Shown here: one piece after another, positions 1 through 6,421 of the stretch
Layout of the letters: each line of letters opens with the position of its first letter
How positions within the stretch are numbered: position 1 is the stretch's first letter
Assembly: GCA_026786045.1 (NCBI GenBank)
Contig: JAJAYV010000061.1
Coordinates: forward strand, 1-8,479
Source: Frankiaceae bacterium
GTDB taxonomy: Bacteria > Actinomycetota > Actinomycetes > Mycobacteriales > SCTD01
Reading direction: 5' to 3'
Length of the DNA stretch: 8,479 bases
Made by a program: the position numbers and the translations under genes
The notes under the pieces: model-generated
Told to the model about the DNA's origin: nothing
Seen by the model: the letters and a program-made list of their open reading frames with translations, nothing else
Databases searched by the model: none

Positions 1-284
1 ACCGGACCGTCGGGGCTGCCCCGCCGCCCGCCGAGATCCGCGAGGCGCTCAAGGGCGGCGGCTTCGACGCCGTGCTGTTCACCTCGAGCTCGACGGTGCG
101 CAACCTGGTCGGCATCGCCGGCAAGCCGCACGACACGACGGTGCTGGCGTGCATCGGCCCGCAGACCTCGGCGACCGCCACCGAGCTGGGCCTGCGCGTC
201 GACGTGCTCGCCCCGCGGCGTAGCCGCCGCCCTTGCGCGCCGCGGGGGGCGCGGCGGGCGGCGGCGCCGCGCGCACGGTGCGGT
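1..284. repeat. Imperfect inverted repeat framing the hemD fold-back (arms 1-62 and 223-284)
   Basis: The reverse complement of 223-284 aligns without gaps to 1-62, with 50 of 62 bases identical by my hand count. Both arms encode the same HemD segment, roughly RTV-AAPPPA through KGGG, on opposite strands. The bases between the arms (63-222) are single copy and hold the rest of the inverted HemD fragment. The arms are therefore a duplicated piece of gene, not a transposon terminus: I see no transposase and no target-site duplication. Confidence 0.75.
3..215 (+). pseudogene. hemD: Inverted 3' fragment of hemD (uroporphyrinogen-III synthase C-terminal part)
   Basis: Read in the frame starting at base 3, the plus strand encodes the conserved C-terminal part of HemD. 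It begins RTVGAAPPPAEIREALKGGG, continues with the hallmark FTSSSTVRNLVGIAGKPH, then ACIGPQTSATATELGLRVDV, and loses family resemblance after LAP near 215. From memory of actinobacterial HemD proteins such as the Mycobacterium tuberculosis one, this block should directly follow the AYRTVRAAPPPA segment of the minus-strand gene. Here it lies in the opposite orientation, head to head with that gene's truncated end. The last roughly 40 residues of a normal HemD are absent. There is no start codon context and the fragment is open at the left edge, so it is not a gene in its own right. I am confident of the identity; whether it is biology or an assembly artefact is open. Confidence 0.85.
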
Positions 285-1506
285 AGGCGGTGACGTCGTC
301 GACCTGCCAGCCGAGCTCGAGCAGGCCGGCGACGAGGGCGTCGGTGGCAATGTCGGCGCGCGGCAGGAAGACCCGGTCGATCGGGTCGAAGACGTCGTCG
401 TACGGCGCCCAGTCGGCCAGCAGGCCCTCGCTGGACTGCTGGCCGCTCGGGACGAGGTCCGGGCGGATGCCGAAGTCGAGCAGCGCCTGCGCGGTGGTGT
501 CGCCGACGGCCGCGACCTTCACGCCGGACAGCGCGCGGGCGTCGAGGCCGAACTCCTCGAGCTTCTCGCGCACGGCCTTGACGGCGTTGACAGAGGTGAA
601 GGCGATCCAGGCGTACTTGCCGTCGTGCAGGCCCTTGACGGCCCGCTCCATCGGCGCGGGGGTGCGCGGGGGCTCGACGGCGATGGTCGGCACCTCGACG
701 GGCACGGCGCCGTAGGACCGCAGGATCGCGGACAGCACACCGGCCTGGTCGCGGGTGCGCGGGACGAGCACGCGCCAGCCGTACAGCGCGCGGCTCTCGA
801 ACCAGGACAGCCGGTCGGTCTTCTTCACCGGGTCGCCGACGACCACGACCGCCTCGCCGGCGAGGTCCCCGACGACCGACTCGACGTCGGCCAGCGTGGC
901 GACGACGGTGCGCTGCTCGGAGGTGGTCCCCCCGACGGTGACCGAGACCGGCTCGCCGGGCTTGCGGCCGTGCTCGACGAGCGCGGCAGCGGCCTTGGCG
1001 ACGGCGGCGGCCGGCAGCTGCAGCACGAGCGCGCCGGGGGCGGCGGCCAGCGCGGCGAAGGAGGTCTTGTCGTCGACCCGCGCGACGGTGCGCGGCAGGC
1101 CGACGGGGACCCCCGCGTAACCGGGCACGGTGACCGAGTCGGGCAGGCCCGGCACGACCTCGAGGCGCTGCTTGGCCCTGAGGACCGTCTCGGCCTCCCT
1201 GACCCCCTCGGCGGTCTGGAACGGGTCGCCGGGCAGCAGCGGGACGACGTTGCGGCCATCCTTGGCGGCGGCCACCAGCACCGCGCCCTGCACCGCCCCC
1301 GGCTCGGTGCGGACGATCTCGGTCTGCTCGCCGACGCCGGCGAGCACGGCCTGACCGCAGCGCAGGTCGGCCACGACGAGGTCGGCGTTGGCCAGCAGCT
1401 CGGCGGCGCGGACGGCCAGCAGCGACGGGTCGCCGGTGGCGGTGCCGACCAGGGCCACCGTGCCGGCCGGGGGCTTGGGCCGCTTGGTCGCGGGTGCGGG
1501 GCTCAT
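217..1506 (-). CDS. hemD: HemD: uroporphyrinogen-III synthase with degenerate N-terminal uroporphyrinogen methyltransferase domain, 3' end disrupted
   Basis: HemD closes hydroxymethylbilane to uroporphyrinogen III, inverting ring D. Residues about 15-225 resemble a CobA/SUMT tetrapyrrole methylase: GTATGDP at 21-27, PGDPF at 92-96, VVPG at 117-120 and YAGVPV at 130-135. The GxGPGDP and GGDPFVFGRG motifs are degraded, so methyltransferase activity is doubtful. Residues about 240-428 are the synthase: ALYGWRVLVPRT, FTSVNAV at 303-309, LVPSGQQSSEGL at 351-362, LPRADIATDAL at 381-391 and VTAYRTV at 405-411. Such fusions are usual in actinobacteria, normally near 550 residues. The ATG overlaps the hemC stop (ATGA), and GGAGGA at 1513-1518 with 6-nt spacing fixes this start. 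The frame stays open to about base 79, but beyond base 217 it is antisense to the inverted hemD fragment and is not HemD protein. As assembled the synthase domain is incomplete. Confidence 0.93.
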
Positions 1507-2438
1507 CGGTTGTCCTCCATCAGGGGGCCCATCAGTGAACTGGCGCCGAGGTCGAGCAGCTCGGCGGCGAGCCGACGTCCCACCTCCGCGGCCTCGGTCG
1601 TCGGACCGGTCGCCGAGAGGCGGACCGCGTCGGTGCCGTCGATCGCGGCCACGAGGCCGCGCAGGTAGATCTCCGTGCCGTCGTCGCCCTCGGCGACCTC
1701 CGCGAGCGCGCCGACCGGGGCGGAGCAGCCGCCCTCGAGCGCGCCGAGCATCGCCCGCTCGGCGGCGACCGCCGCGCGGCTGTCGTCGTCGTCGAGCCCG
1801 GCCAGCAACGTGAGCAGCGCGTCATCGTCGTCGCGGCACTCGATCGCGAGCGCGCCCTGGGCCGGGGCGGGCAGCATCGTCAACGGGTCGATGACCTCGG
1901 TCGCCTCGCCGACCCGTCCGAGCCGCTGGAGGCCCGCGCGCGCCAGCACGACCGCGTCGAGCTCGCCGGAGCGGACCTTGCCGATGCGGGTGTCGACGTT
2001 GCCGCGGATCGGGACGACCTCGTGGCCGAGCCCGAGCCCGAGCAGCTGCGCCGTACGACGGGGTGACCCGGTGCCGATCCGCGCGCCGGCGGGGAGCTCG
2101 CCGATCGTCAGCCCGTCGCGGGCGACGAGCGCGTCGCGCGGGTCCTCGCGCAGCGGCACCGCGGCGATGGCCAGCCCGGGGGCGGCGGCGGTCGGCAGGT
2201 CCTTGTAGGAGTGCACGGCGAGGTCGACCTCGCGGGCGGTCAGCGCGTCGCGCAGCGCGGTGACGAAGACGCCGGTGCCGCCGATCTGGGCGATGGCGGC
2301 CTTGTCGACGTCGCCCCGGGTGAGGATGGTGACCAGCTCGACCTCGCGGCCGAGCTCGGTGCGGATGCGGTCGGCGACCGCCCCGGACTGGGCCAGGGCC
2401 AGGGCGCTGCCGCGGGTGCCGAGGCGCAGGGCCGTCAC
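1503..2438 (-). CDS. hemC: HemC: hydroxymethylbilane synthase (porphobilinogen deaminase)
   Basis: This cytosolic enzyme joins four porphobilinogen units into linear hydroxymethylbilane using a covalently held dipyrromethane cofactor. At 311 residues it has the normal family length. Visible motifs are RLGTRGSALALAQ at 5-17, HSYKDLP at 76-82 with the catalytic aspartate D80, REDPRDA at 97-103, GTGSPRR at 122-128 with the substrate-binding arginines, RGNVDTR at 145-151, and LEGGCSAPVG at 234-243, where C238 carries the cofactor. All key residues are present, so it should be active. The GTG start at 2436-2438 overlaps the hemA stop (GTGA), with a modest GAGG at 2446-2449 seven bases upstream. 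Its own TGA overlaps the hemD ATG. Two DDDD runs (203-206 and 216-219) sit in a region that is variable in the family and are probably unimportant. Confidence 0.97.
   Translation of the reverse strand: MTALRLGTRGSALALAQSGAVADRIRTELGREVELVTILTRGDVDKAAIAQIGGTGVFVTALRDALTAREVDLAVHSYKDLPTAAAPGLAIAAVPLREDPRDALVARDGLTIGELPAGARIGTGSPRRTAQLLGLGLGHEVVPIRGNVDTRIGKVRSGELDAVVLARAGLQRLGRVGEATEVIDPLTMLPAPAQGALAIECRDDDDALLTLLAGLDDDDSRAAVAAERAMLGALEGGCSAPVGALAEVAEGDDGTEIYLRGLVAAIDGTDAVRLSATGPTTEAAEVGRRLAAELLDLGASSLMGPLMEDNR
1513..1518 (-). promoter_or_regulatory. Shine-Dalgarno site of hemD
   Basis: The minus strand reads GGAGGA here, six bases before the hemD ATG at 1504-1506. It lies inside the last codons of hemC and supports reinitiation or independent loading at hemD alongside the ATGA overlap. 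Confidence 0.7.
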
Positions 2439-3769
2439 GCGCCGGCCTCGTCCGGAGCGGTGCCCGTGTCGACCACGGTGTGCAGCGGGGTGACGGTCAC
2501 CGCGGCGGGAGCGGCCCGGTCGAGGCCGAACAGCTCGCGCAGGGCGTCGGCGTACGACAGGCCCTCGGGCGCCTCGTGCAGCTCCTTCACCCGGACGGTC
2601 GGCGTGTGCAGCAGCTTGTCGACGACCCGGCGGACGGTGGCCTGCACCTCGGCGCTCACGGCGGCGTCGAGGTCGGGCACCCGGCCGGCCAGGCGGGCGA
2701 GCTCGGCCTCGACGAGCTCCTCGGCGCGGCTGCGCAGCGCGACGACCGTGGGTGCGATCTTGGCGGCGCGCTGCCAGGCCAGGAAGTCGCCGACCTCCTG
2801 CGTGACGATGCCGCGGGCGGCCTCGACGTCGGCGCCGACCTCGGTGGTCGCGAGCACCTGCTGGAGCGACGCGAGGTCGACCAGCGTCACGCCGGGCAGC
2901 TCGCGCACCGACGGGTCGATGTCGCGGGGCAGCGCCAGGTCGAGGATCGCCAGCGGCCGGCCGCCGCGCTTATCGACGGCCCGCTCGACCAGCTCGCGGT
3001 CGACGACCAGGCCGGTCGCGCCGGTGGAGGAGACGACGACGTCGGCCTCGACGAAGGCGGTGTCGAGCTCGTCCAGGCCGATCCCGCGGCCCTCGAGGGT
3101 CGTGGCGAGCCGCTCGGCGCGATCGAGGGTGCGGTTGGCGACGACGACGTCACCGCAGCCGGCCCGGCGCAGCGTCGCGCCGGCCAGCGCGCCCATCGAC
3201 CCGGCGCCGACGACGAGCACCTTGCGGCCGGCCAGCGGGCCGACCGCCTCGACCGCCCGCTCCAGCCCGACGGTGACCAGCGAGCGGCCGGCCTCGTCGA
3301 TGCCGGTCTCGCTGTGGGCCCGCTTGCCGACCTTGAGCGCCTTCTGGAACAGCTCGTGCAGCGTCGGACCGGCCCCGCCGTCGCGGGCGGTGGCGTACGC
3401 CCGGCGGAGCTGGCCGAGGATCTGCGACTCACCGACCACCATCGAGTCCAGGCCGCAGGCGACCTCGAACAGGTGCAGGACCGCCTGGCCCTCCCAGTGC
3501 ACGTAGAGGTGCCGCTTGAGGTCGTCGAGCGGCACGCCGGAGGTGCGGGCGAGCAGGTCGCTGACCGCGTCGACGCCGGCGTGGAAGCCCTCGGTGTCGG
3601 CGTAGACCTCGACCCGGTTGCACGTCGACAGCACGACGGCCTCGCCGACCGGCCCGCCGGAGCGCAGGGTGGTGAGCACGTCGGGCGCCTGGCCCACGCC
3701 GACGGTGACCTGCTCGAGCAGGCTGACCGGCGCGCTGCGGTGGGAGATGCCGACGACCAGGACGCTCAC
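2435..3769 (-). CDS. hemA: HemA: glutamyl-tRNA reductase
   Basis: HemA uses NADPH to reduce glutamyl-tRNA(Glu) to glutamate-1-semialdehyde, the first committed step of the C5 pathway to 5-aminolevulinate. The 444 residues show the family order. The N-terminal catalytic domain has GISHRSAPV at 7-15 and STCNR at 48-52, with C50 the thioester nucleophile. GESQILGQ follows at 113-120. A Rossmann NADPH domain has GAGSMG at 188-193 and VANRT at 210-214. A C-terminal helical dimerisation domain includes VVDKLLHTPTVRVKEL. A low-complexity Ala/Thr/Val-rich tail after about 420 is common in actinobacteria. The GTG start at 3767-3769 overlaps the rex stop (GTGA), implying coupling to rex translation. 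No strong Shine-Dalgarno is visible for hemA itself. Its stop in turn overlaps hemC. Confidence 0.97.
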   Translation of the reverse strand: MSVLVVGISHRSAPVSLLEQVTVGVGQAPDVLTTLRSGGPVGEAVVLSTCNRVEVYADTEGFHAGVDAVSDLLARTSGVPLDDLKRHLYVHWEGQAVLHLFEVACGLDSMVVGESQILGQLRRAYATARDGGAGPTLHELFQKALKVGKRAHSETGIDEAGRSLVTVGLERAVEAVGPLAGRKVLVVGAGSMGALAGATLRRAGCGDVVVANRTLDRAERLATTLEGRGIGLDELDTAFVEADVVVSSTGATGLVVDRELVERAVDKRGGRPLAILDLALPRDIDPSVRELPGVTLVDLASLQQVLATTEVGADVEAARGIVTQEVGDFLAWQRAAKIAPTVVALRSRAEELVEAELARLAGRVPDLDAAVSAEVQATVRRVVDKLLHTPTVRVKELHEAPEGLSYADALRELFGLDRAAPAAVTVTPLHTVVDTGTAPDEAGA

Positions 3770-4461
3770 GCGCTGACGACCTGGTCGGCGAGGGCGGCCT
3801 TGCGGTGCTCGTGGAAGGACAGGATCTGCAGCTCGTTGGACAGGTCGACGCGTCGCACGTCGACGCCGGGCGGCACCTGCAGAACGGCGGGCGCGAAGTT
3901 CAGGATGCTGCGCACCCCGGCGGCGACCAGCCGGTCGCAGACGTCCTGGGCGCCGGTGGCCGGGGTGGCGATGACGCCGATCGACACGCCCTGCTCGCGG
4001 ACCACACGCGGCAGGTCCTGCAGCGGGAGCACGGTCAGCCCGGCGACGACCTCGCCGACCCGGGCCGGGTCGGCGTCGACCAGCGCGGCGACGCGGAAGC
4101 CGCGGTCGTCGAAGCCGCCGTAGCCGGCCAGCGCCTGGCCGAGGTTGCCCACGCCGACGAGCACGACCGACCAGCGCTGGCCGAGCCCGAGCGTGCTGCT
4201 GATGTGGTGGACCAGCTCGCCGACGTCGTAGCCGACGCCGCGGGTGCCGTACGACCCGAGGTGAGACAGGTCCTTGCGGAGCTTGGCCGAGCCGACGCCG
4301 GCCGCCTCGGCGAGCGCCTCGCTGCTCACCGTGGTGCGGCCCACGTCGGCCAGTGCGTGCAGCGCGCGCAGGTAGACCGGCAGCCGGGCGACGGTCGCAT
4401 TGGGAACTCCCGGCCTCCCGGCGCCCGCGCGACCCACCGCGCGGCTGCCCTGCTCGCTCAC
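3766..4461 (-). CDS. rex: Rex: redox-sensing NADH/NAD+-responsive transcriptional repressor
   Basis: Rex dimers bind operators when NAD+ dominates and let go when NADH rises. The 231-residue protein has an N-terminal winged helix (about 25-88) containing TVARLPVYLRAL, VSSEALAEAAGVGSAKLRKD and LSHLGSYGTRGVGYDV. A Rossmann domain follows, with GVGNLGQALAGY at 103-114 and D129 at the end of the second strand, where the adenosine ribose is held. The C-terminal DLSNELQILSFHEHR helix (206-220) matches the domain-swapped helix of the family. The GTG start at 4459-4461 is supported by AGGAG at 4468-4472, six bases away. The gene heads the hem operon as in Streptomyces coelicolor, where Rex is known to control rex-hemACD. 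The operator just upstream predicts autoregulation here too. Confidence 0.97.
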   Translation of the reverse strand: MSEQGSRAVGRAGAGRPGVPNATVARLPVYLRALHALADVGRTTVSSEALAEAAGVGSAKLRKDLSHLGSYGTRGVGYDVGELVHHISSTLGLGQRWSVVLVGVGNLGQALAGYGGFDDRGFRVAALVDADPARVGEVVAGLTVLPLQDLPRVVREQGVSIGVIATPATGAQDVCDRLVAAGVRSILNFAPAVLQVPPGVDVRRVDLSNELQILSFHEHRKAALADQVVSA

Positions 4462-4467
4462 GGACGA

Positions 4468-4472
4468 CTCCT
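4468..4472 (-). promoter_or_regulatory. Shine-Dalgarno site of rex
   Basis: AGGAG on the minus strand, six bases before the GTG start of rex. It decides for GTG at 4459-4461. A small hairpin could form just upstream of it in the leader: CGACCG at 4479-4484 pairs with CGGTCG at 4490-4495 around a 5-base loop. I have no evidence that it has a role. Confidence 0.7.
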
Positions 4473-4530
4473 GCCCCTCGACCGTGTCGCGGTCGCAGTG
4501 GGGCGCCTTCGCTGGCCCCGACGGACCCCC

Positions 4531-4559
4531 AGGTTACGCGCTTGTGAACGCGCGCACAA
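4531..4559 (-). promoter_or_regulatory. Predicted promoter of the rex-hemACD operon
   Basis: On the minus strand TTGTGC (4554-4559) and TAACCT (4531-4536) are separated by exactly 17 bases. They agree with the -35 TTGnnn and actinobacterial -10 TAnnnT patterns. Transcription would start near 4524, giving a leader of roughly 60 bases. The -35 element lies inside the Rex operator, so bound Rex would block RNA polymerase. This is inferred from sequence only. Confidence 0.5.
4542..4559. promoter_or_regulatory. Rex operator (ROP) upstream of rex
   Basis: The 18-bp site TTGTGAACGCGCGCACAA matches 12 of 14 fixed positions of the Rex consensus TTGTGAA-N4-TTCACAA. The left arm is perfect and the right arm keeps CACAA. 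It lies about 80 bases before the rex start and covers the predicted -35 element, the position expected for NADH-relieved autorepression. Confidence 0.85.
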
Positions 4560-4562
4560 AGT

Positions 4563-4580
4563 CGGTGAGGTGGCTCACAA
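4563..4580. promoter_or_regulatory. Second, weaker Rex-operator-like palindrome
   Basis: This site contains the perfect palindrome GTGAG-N4-CTCAC followed by AA. It matches 10 of 14 fixed positions of the Rex consensus, with one good arm ending in TCACAA. Its centre is 21 bp from that of the stronger operator, two helical turns, so both would face the same side of the DNA. It lies upstream of the predicted -35 and just after the stop codon of the preceding gene. Confidence 0.4.
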
Positions 4581-4586
4581 CGGGGG

Positions 4587-4850
4587 TCAGCGGCCCCGCA
4601 GCGCCCGGCTCAGCGCCTGCTCGTCGACGAACCACAGGCTGTGCTGCTCGCCGTCGAGCAGCACCACGGGCACGTGGTCGGTCCACCGCGCACGGTCGGC
4701 CGGGTCGGCGTCGACGTCGCGCACGTCGACCGGCACGCCCGCGGCGGCCGCCAGCTGCTGCACGACCGGAAGCGCCTCAGCGCACAACGAGCAGCCCTTG
4801 CGGGTGAGGAAGGTGAGGCGCTCGGGGCGGCGGCGGCGCCGCAGCCTCAC
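4587..4850 (-). CDS. Glutaredoxin-like small thiol protein (DUF836-type)
   Basis: This 87-residue protein is a minimal thioredoxin fold. LTFLTRKGCSLC forms the first strand and the CSLC redox motif (C20, C23). A helix follows (AEALPVVQQLAAAAG), then the second strand VDVRDVDADP, then HVPVVLLDG with the cis-proline P61, and a C-terminal helix. The family is known in actinobacteria as short glutaredoxin-like proteins, with thiol-disulfide exchange the expected activity and the real substrate unknown. The GTG at 4848-4850 overlaps the stop of the preceding acyl-CoA ligase gene (GTGA), so the two are probably co-translated. The N-terminus starts with an arginine run (residues 4-8) from a GCC/CGG-rich stretch, so the exact start is less certain than the core. 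The gene lies directly before the Rex operator, suggesting but not proving a redox link. Confidence 0.85.
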   Translation of the reverse strand: MRLRRRRRPERLTFLTRKGCSLCAEALPVVQQLAAAAGVPVDVRDVDADPADRARWTDHVPVVLLDGEQHSLWFVDEQALSRALRGR

Positions 4851-6421
4851 GCCGAGAGCTCGCGCAGCTGGCCCTTGCTGACCTTGCCGGTCGCGCTGTG
4901 CGGCAGCTCGGTCACGAACTCCACCGACGTCGGGCACTTGAAGCGGGCCAGCGACTTCGCGCAGTGGGCGATGAGCTCGTCGGCGCTCTGCCGCGCCCCC
5001 GGGACCAGCACGACCAGCGCCTTGACCGACTCGCCGGTGTACGGGTGGGGCACACCCAGGACGGCGGCCTCCTCGACGTCGGGGTGGGCGGTGAGCACGT
5101 CCTCGACCTCGCGCGGATAGACGTTGAAGCCGCTGACCAGGACCATCTCCTGGCGCCGGTCGACGAGGAACAGATCGCCGTCGTCGTCGATGTACGCCAC
5201 GTCGCCGGTCGCGAACCAGCCGTCGGCGTCGGGGCCGTCGGCGCCGTCGGGCCAGTAGCCGGCGAAGACGTTCGGCCCGCGCACGACGATCTCGCCCGGG
5301 TCGCCCTCCTCGGCCGGCGCGCCCTGCTCGTCGACCAGCCGCAGCTCGACGCCGGGGATCGGCCGGCCGATGGAGAAGGGCTTGGCGACCTCGCTCATGA
5401 GCGTCGAGGTGAGCACCGGCGCGGTCTCGGTGAGTCCGTAGCCCTCGAAGACGTGGTGGCCGGTCAGGTCGAGCACGCGGTGCAGCACCGGGCCGGGCAG
5501 CGGGGCCGCGCCGCTCAGCGCCAGCCGGACCGAGGCGAACGCATCGCCGACGTCGGGCAGCATCGACCAGGCGACGTACATCGGCGGGGCGCCGAGCACG
5601 CTGGTCACCCCGGCCCGCCGGATCTCCTGCAGCGTCTCGACCGGGTCGAAGCGCTCGACGAGCACGCCGGTCGCGGCGTGGTGGACGACGGCGCCGAGCC
5701 CGGCGTTGAGGCCGTAGATGTGGAACAGCGGCAGCACCAGCAGCACCACGTCGTCGGGGGTGACGACCTGCGGGTCGATGAGCGCGCCCTGCTCGAGGTT
5801 GGCCAGCAGCGCGCGGTGCGGGAGCATCGCGCCCTTCGGCCGGCCGCTCGTGCCGCTGGTGTAGACGACGACGGCGAGGTCCTCGCCGCGGGCGGCGGGC
5901 TCGACCGGGGCGGCGCCGGCGCGGGAGGCGACCAGCGCGTCCCAGGAGGTGGCCCCGGCGGGGGCGGTGTCCGTACCCGCGACGAGCAGGTGCTCGAGCG
6001 CGTCGAGCTGCTCGGCCACCTCGTGGGCGGTGTCGGCGGTGCCGGCCGCGGTGACGAGCGCCCGGGCGCCGCTGTCGCCGAGCGCGTGGAGCAGCTCGCC
6101 GACGGTGTAGCCGGTGTTGAGCGGTACGGCGACCAGGCCGGCCCGCAGGACGCCGAAGTAGGCCACCGGGAAGTCGAGGGTGTTGCCGAGCTGGACGCCG
6201 ACCCGGTCGCCCCGGACCAGGCCGAGGGCGAGCAGGCCCGCGGCGGCCGCGTCGACGTCGGCGTCGACCTGCGACCACTTACGGGTCGTCGTGGCGGGGA
6301 CGAAGGCGGCTCCGTCCGGGCGCGACTGAGCGGCGGCGCGGACGCGGTCGGCCAGGTTGCCGGCGGGGACGGCCGGGCTGCCCGTTCTGGGGGCGCTGCG
6401 GGGGGCCGGGTCCTCGGTCAC
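4847..6421 (-). CDS. Long-chain acyl-CoA ligase (FadD-like, ANL superfamily)
   Basis: ANL enzymes activate a fatty or aromatic acid with ATP to an acyl-adenylate, then transfer it to CoA. Counted from the GTG at 6419-6421 the protein has 524 residues. It shows the ATP-binding loop YTSGTSGRPKG at 187-197, FEGYGLTET at 325-333, GWFATGDVAY at 401-410, DRRQEMVLVSGFNVYP around 421-436, and PHSATGK near the end with the conserved catalytic lysine K513. All core motifs are intact. The chain length of the substrate cannot be read from sequence, so no gene symbol is given. An in-frame GTG at 6476-6478 would add 19 residues rich in Arg and Ser. I prefer 6421 because GGAGG lies nine bases upstream (6431-6435). 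The stop overlaps the start of the glutaredoxin-like gene. Confidence 0.93.
   Translation of the reverse strand: MTEDPAPRSAPRTGSPAVPAGNLADRVRAAAQSRPDGAAFVPATTTRKWSQVDADVDAAAAGLLALGLVRGDRVGVQLGNTLDFPVAYFGVLRAGLVAVPLNTGYTVGELLHALGDSGARALVTAAGTADTAHEVAEQLDALEHLLVAGTDTAPAGATSWDALVASRAGAAPVEPAARGEDLAVVVYTSGTSGRPKGAMLPHRALLANLEQGALIDPQVVTPDDVVLLVLPLFHIYGLNAGLGAVVHHAATGVLVERFDPVETLQEIRRAGVTSVLGAPPMYVAWSMLPDVGDAFASVRLALSGAAPLPGPVLHRVLDLTGHHVFEGYGLTETAPVLTSTLMSEVAKPFSIGRPIPGVELRLVDEQGAPAEEGDPGEIVVRGPNVFAGYWPDGADGPDADGWFATGDVAYIDDDGDLFLVDRRQEMVLVSGFNVYPREVEDVLTAHPDVEEAAVLGVPHPYTGESVKALVVLVPGARQSADELIAHCAKSLARFKCPTSVEFVTELPHSATGKVSKGQLRELSA

Noticed and set aside
79..216. The open minus-strand frame continuing hemD to base 79, giving an apparently complete 475-residue protein.
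   Set aside because: From about 217 leftwards it is antisense to a recognisable HemD segment on the plus strand and has an Arg/Pro/Ala-rich composition typical of antisense in G+C-rich DNA.
72..293. A plus-strand 73-residue ORF starting at base 72 as a separate gene.
   Set aside because: Its first ~48 residues are the inner part of HemD without the domain start; the rest is antisense of hemD. It is a fragment, not a gene.
1780..1830. Asp-Asp-Asp-Asp runs in HemC as a possible repeat expansion or acidic insertion.
   Set aside because: They are four residues long, lie in a region that is variable between HemC proteins, and come from simple GTC repeats common in such DNA.
2480..4123. Long plus-strand ORF (547 residues) opposite hemA and rex.
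   Set aside because: It mirrors well-supported minus-strand genes and has the His/Gly/Asp/Arg-rich, low-complexity composition of an antisense shadow.
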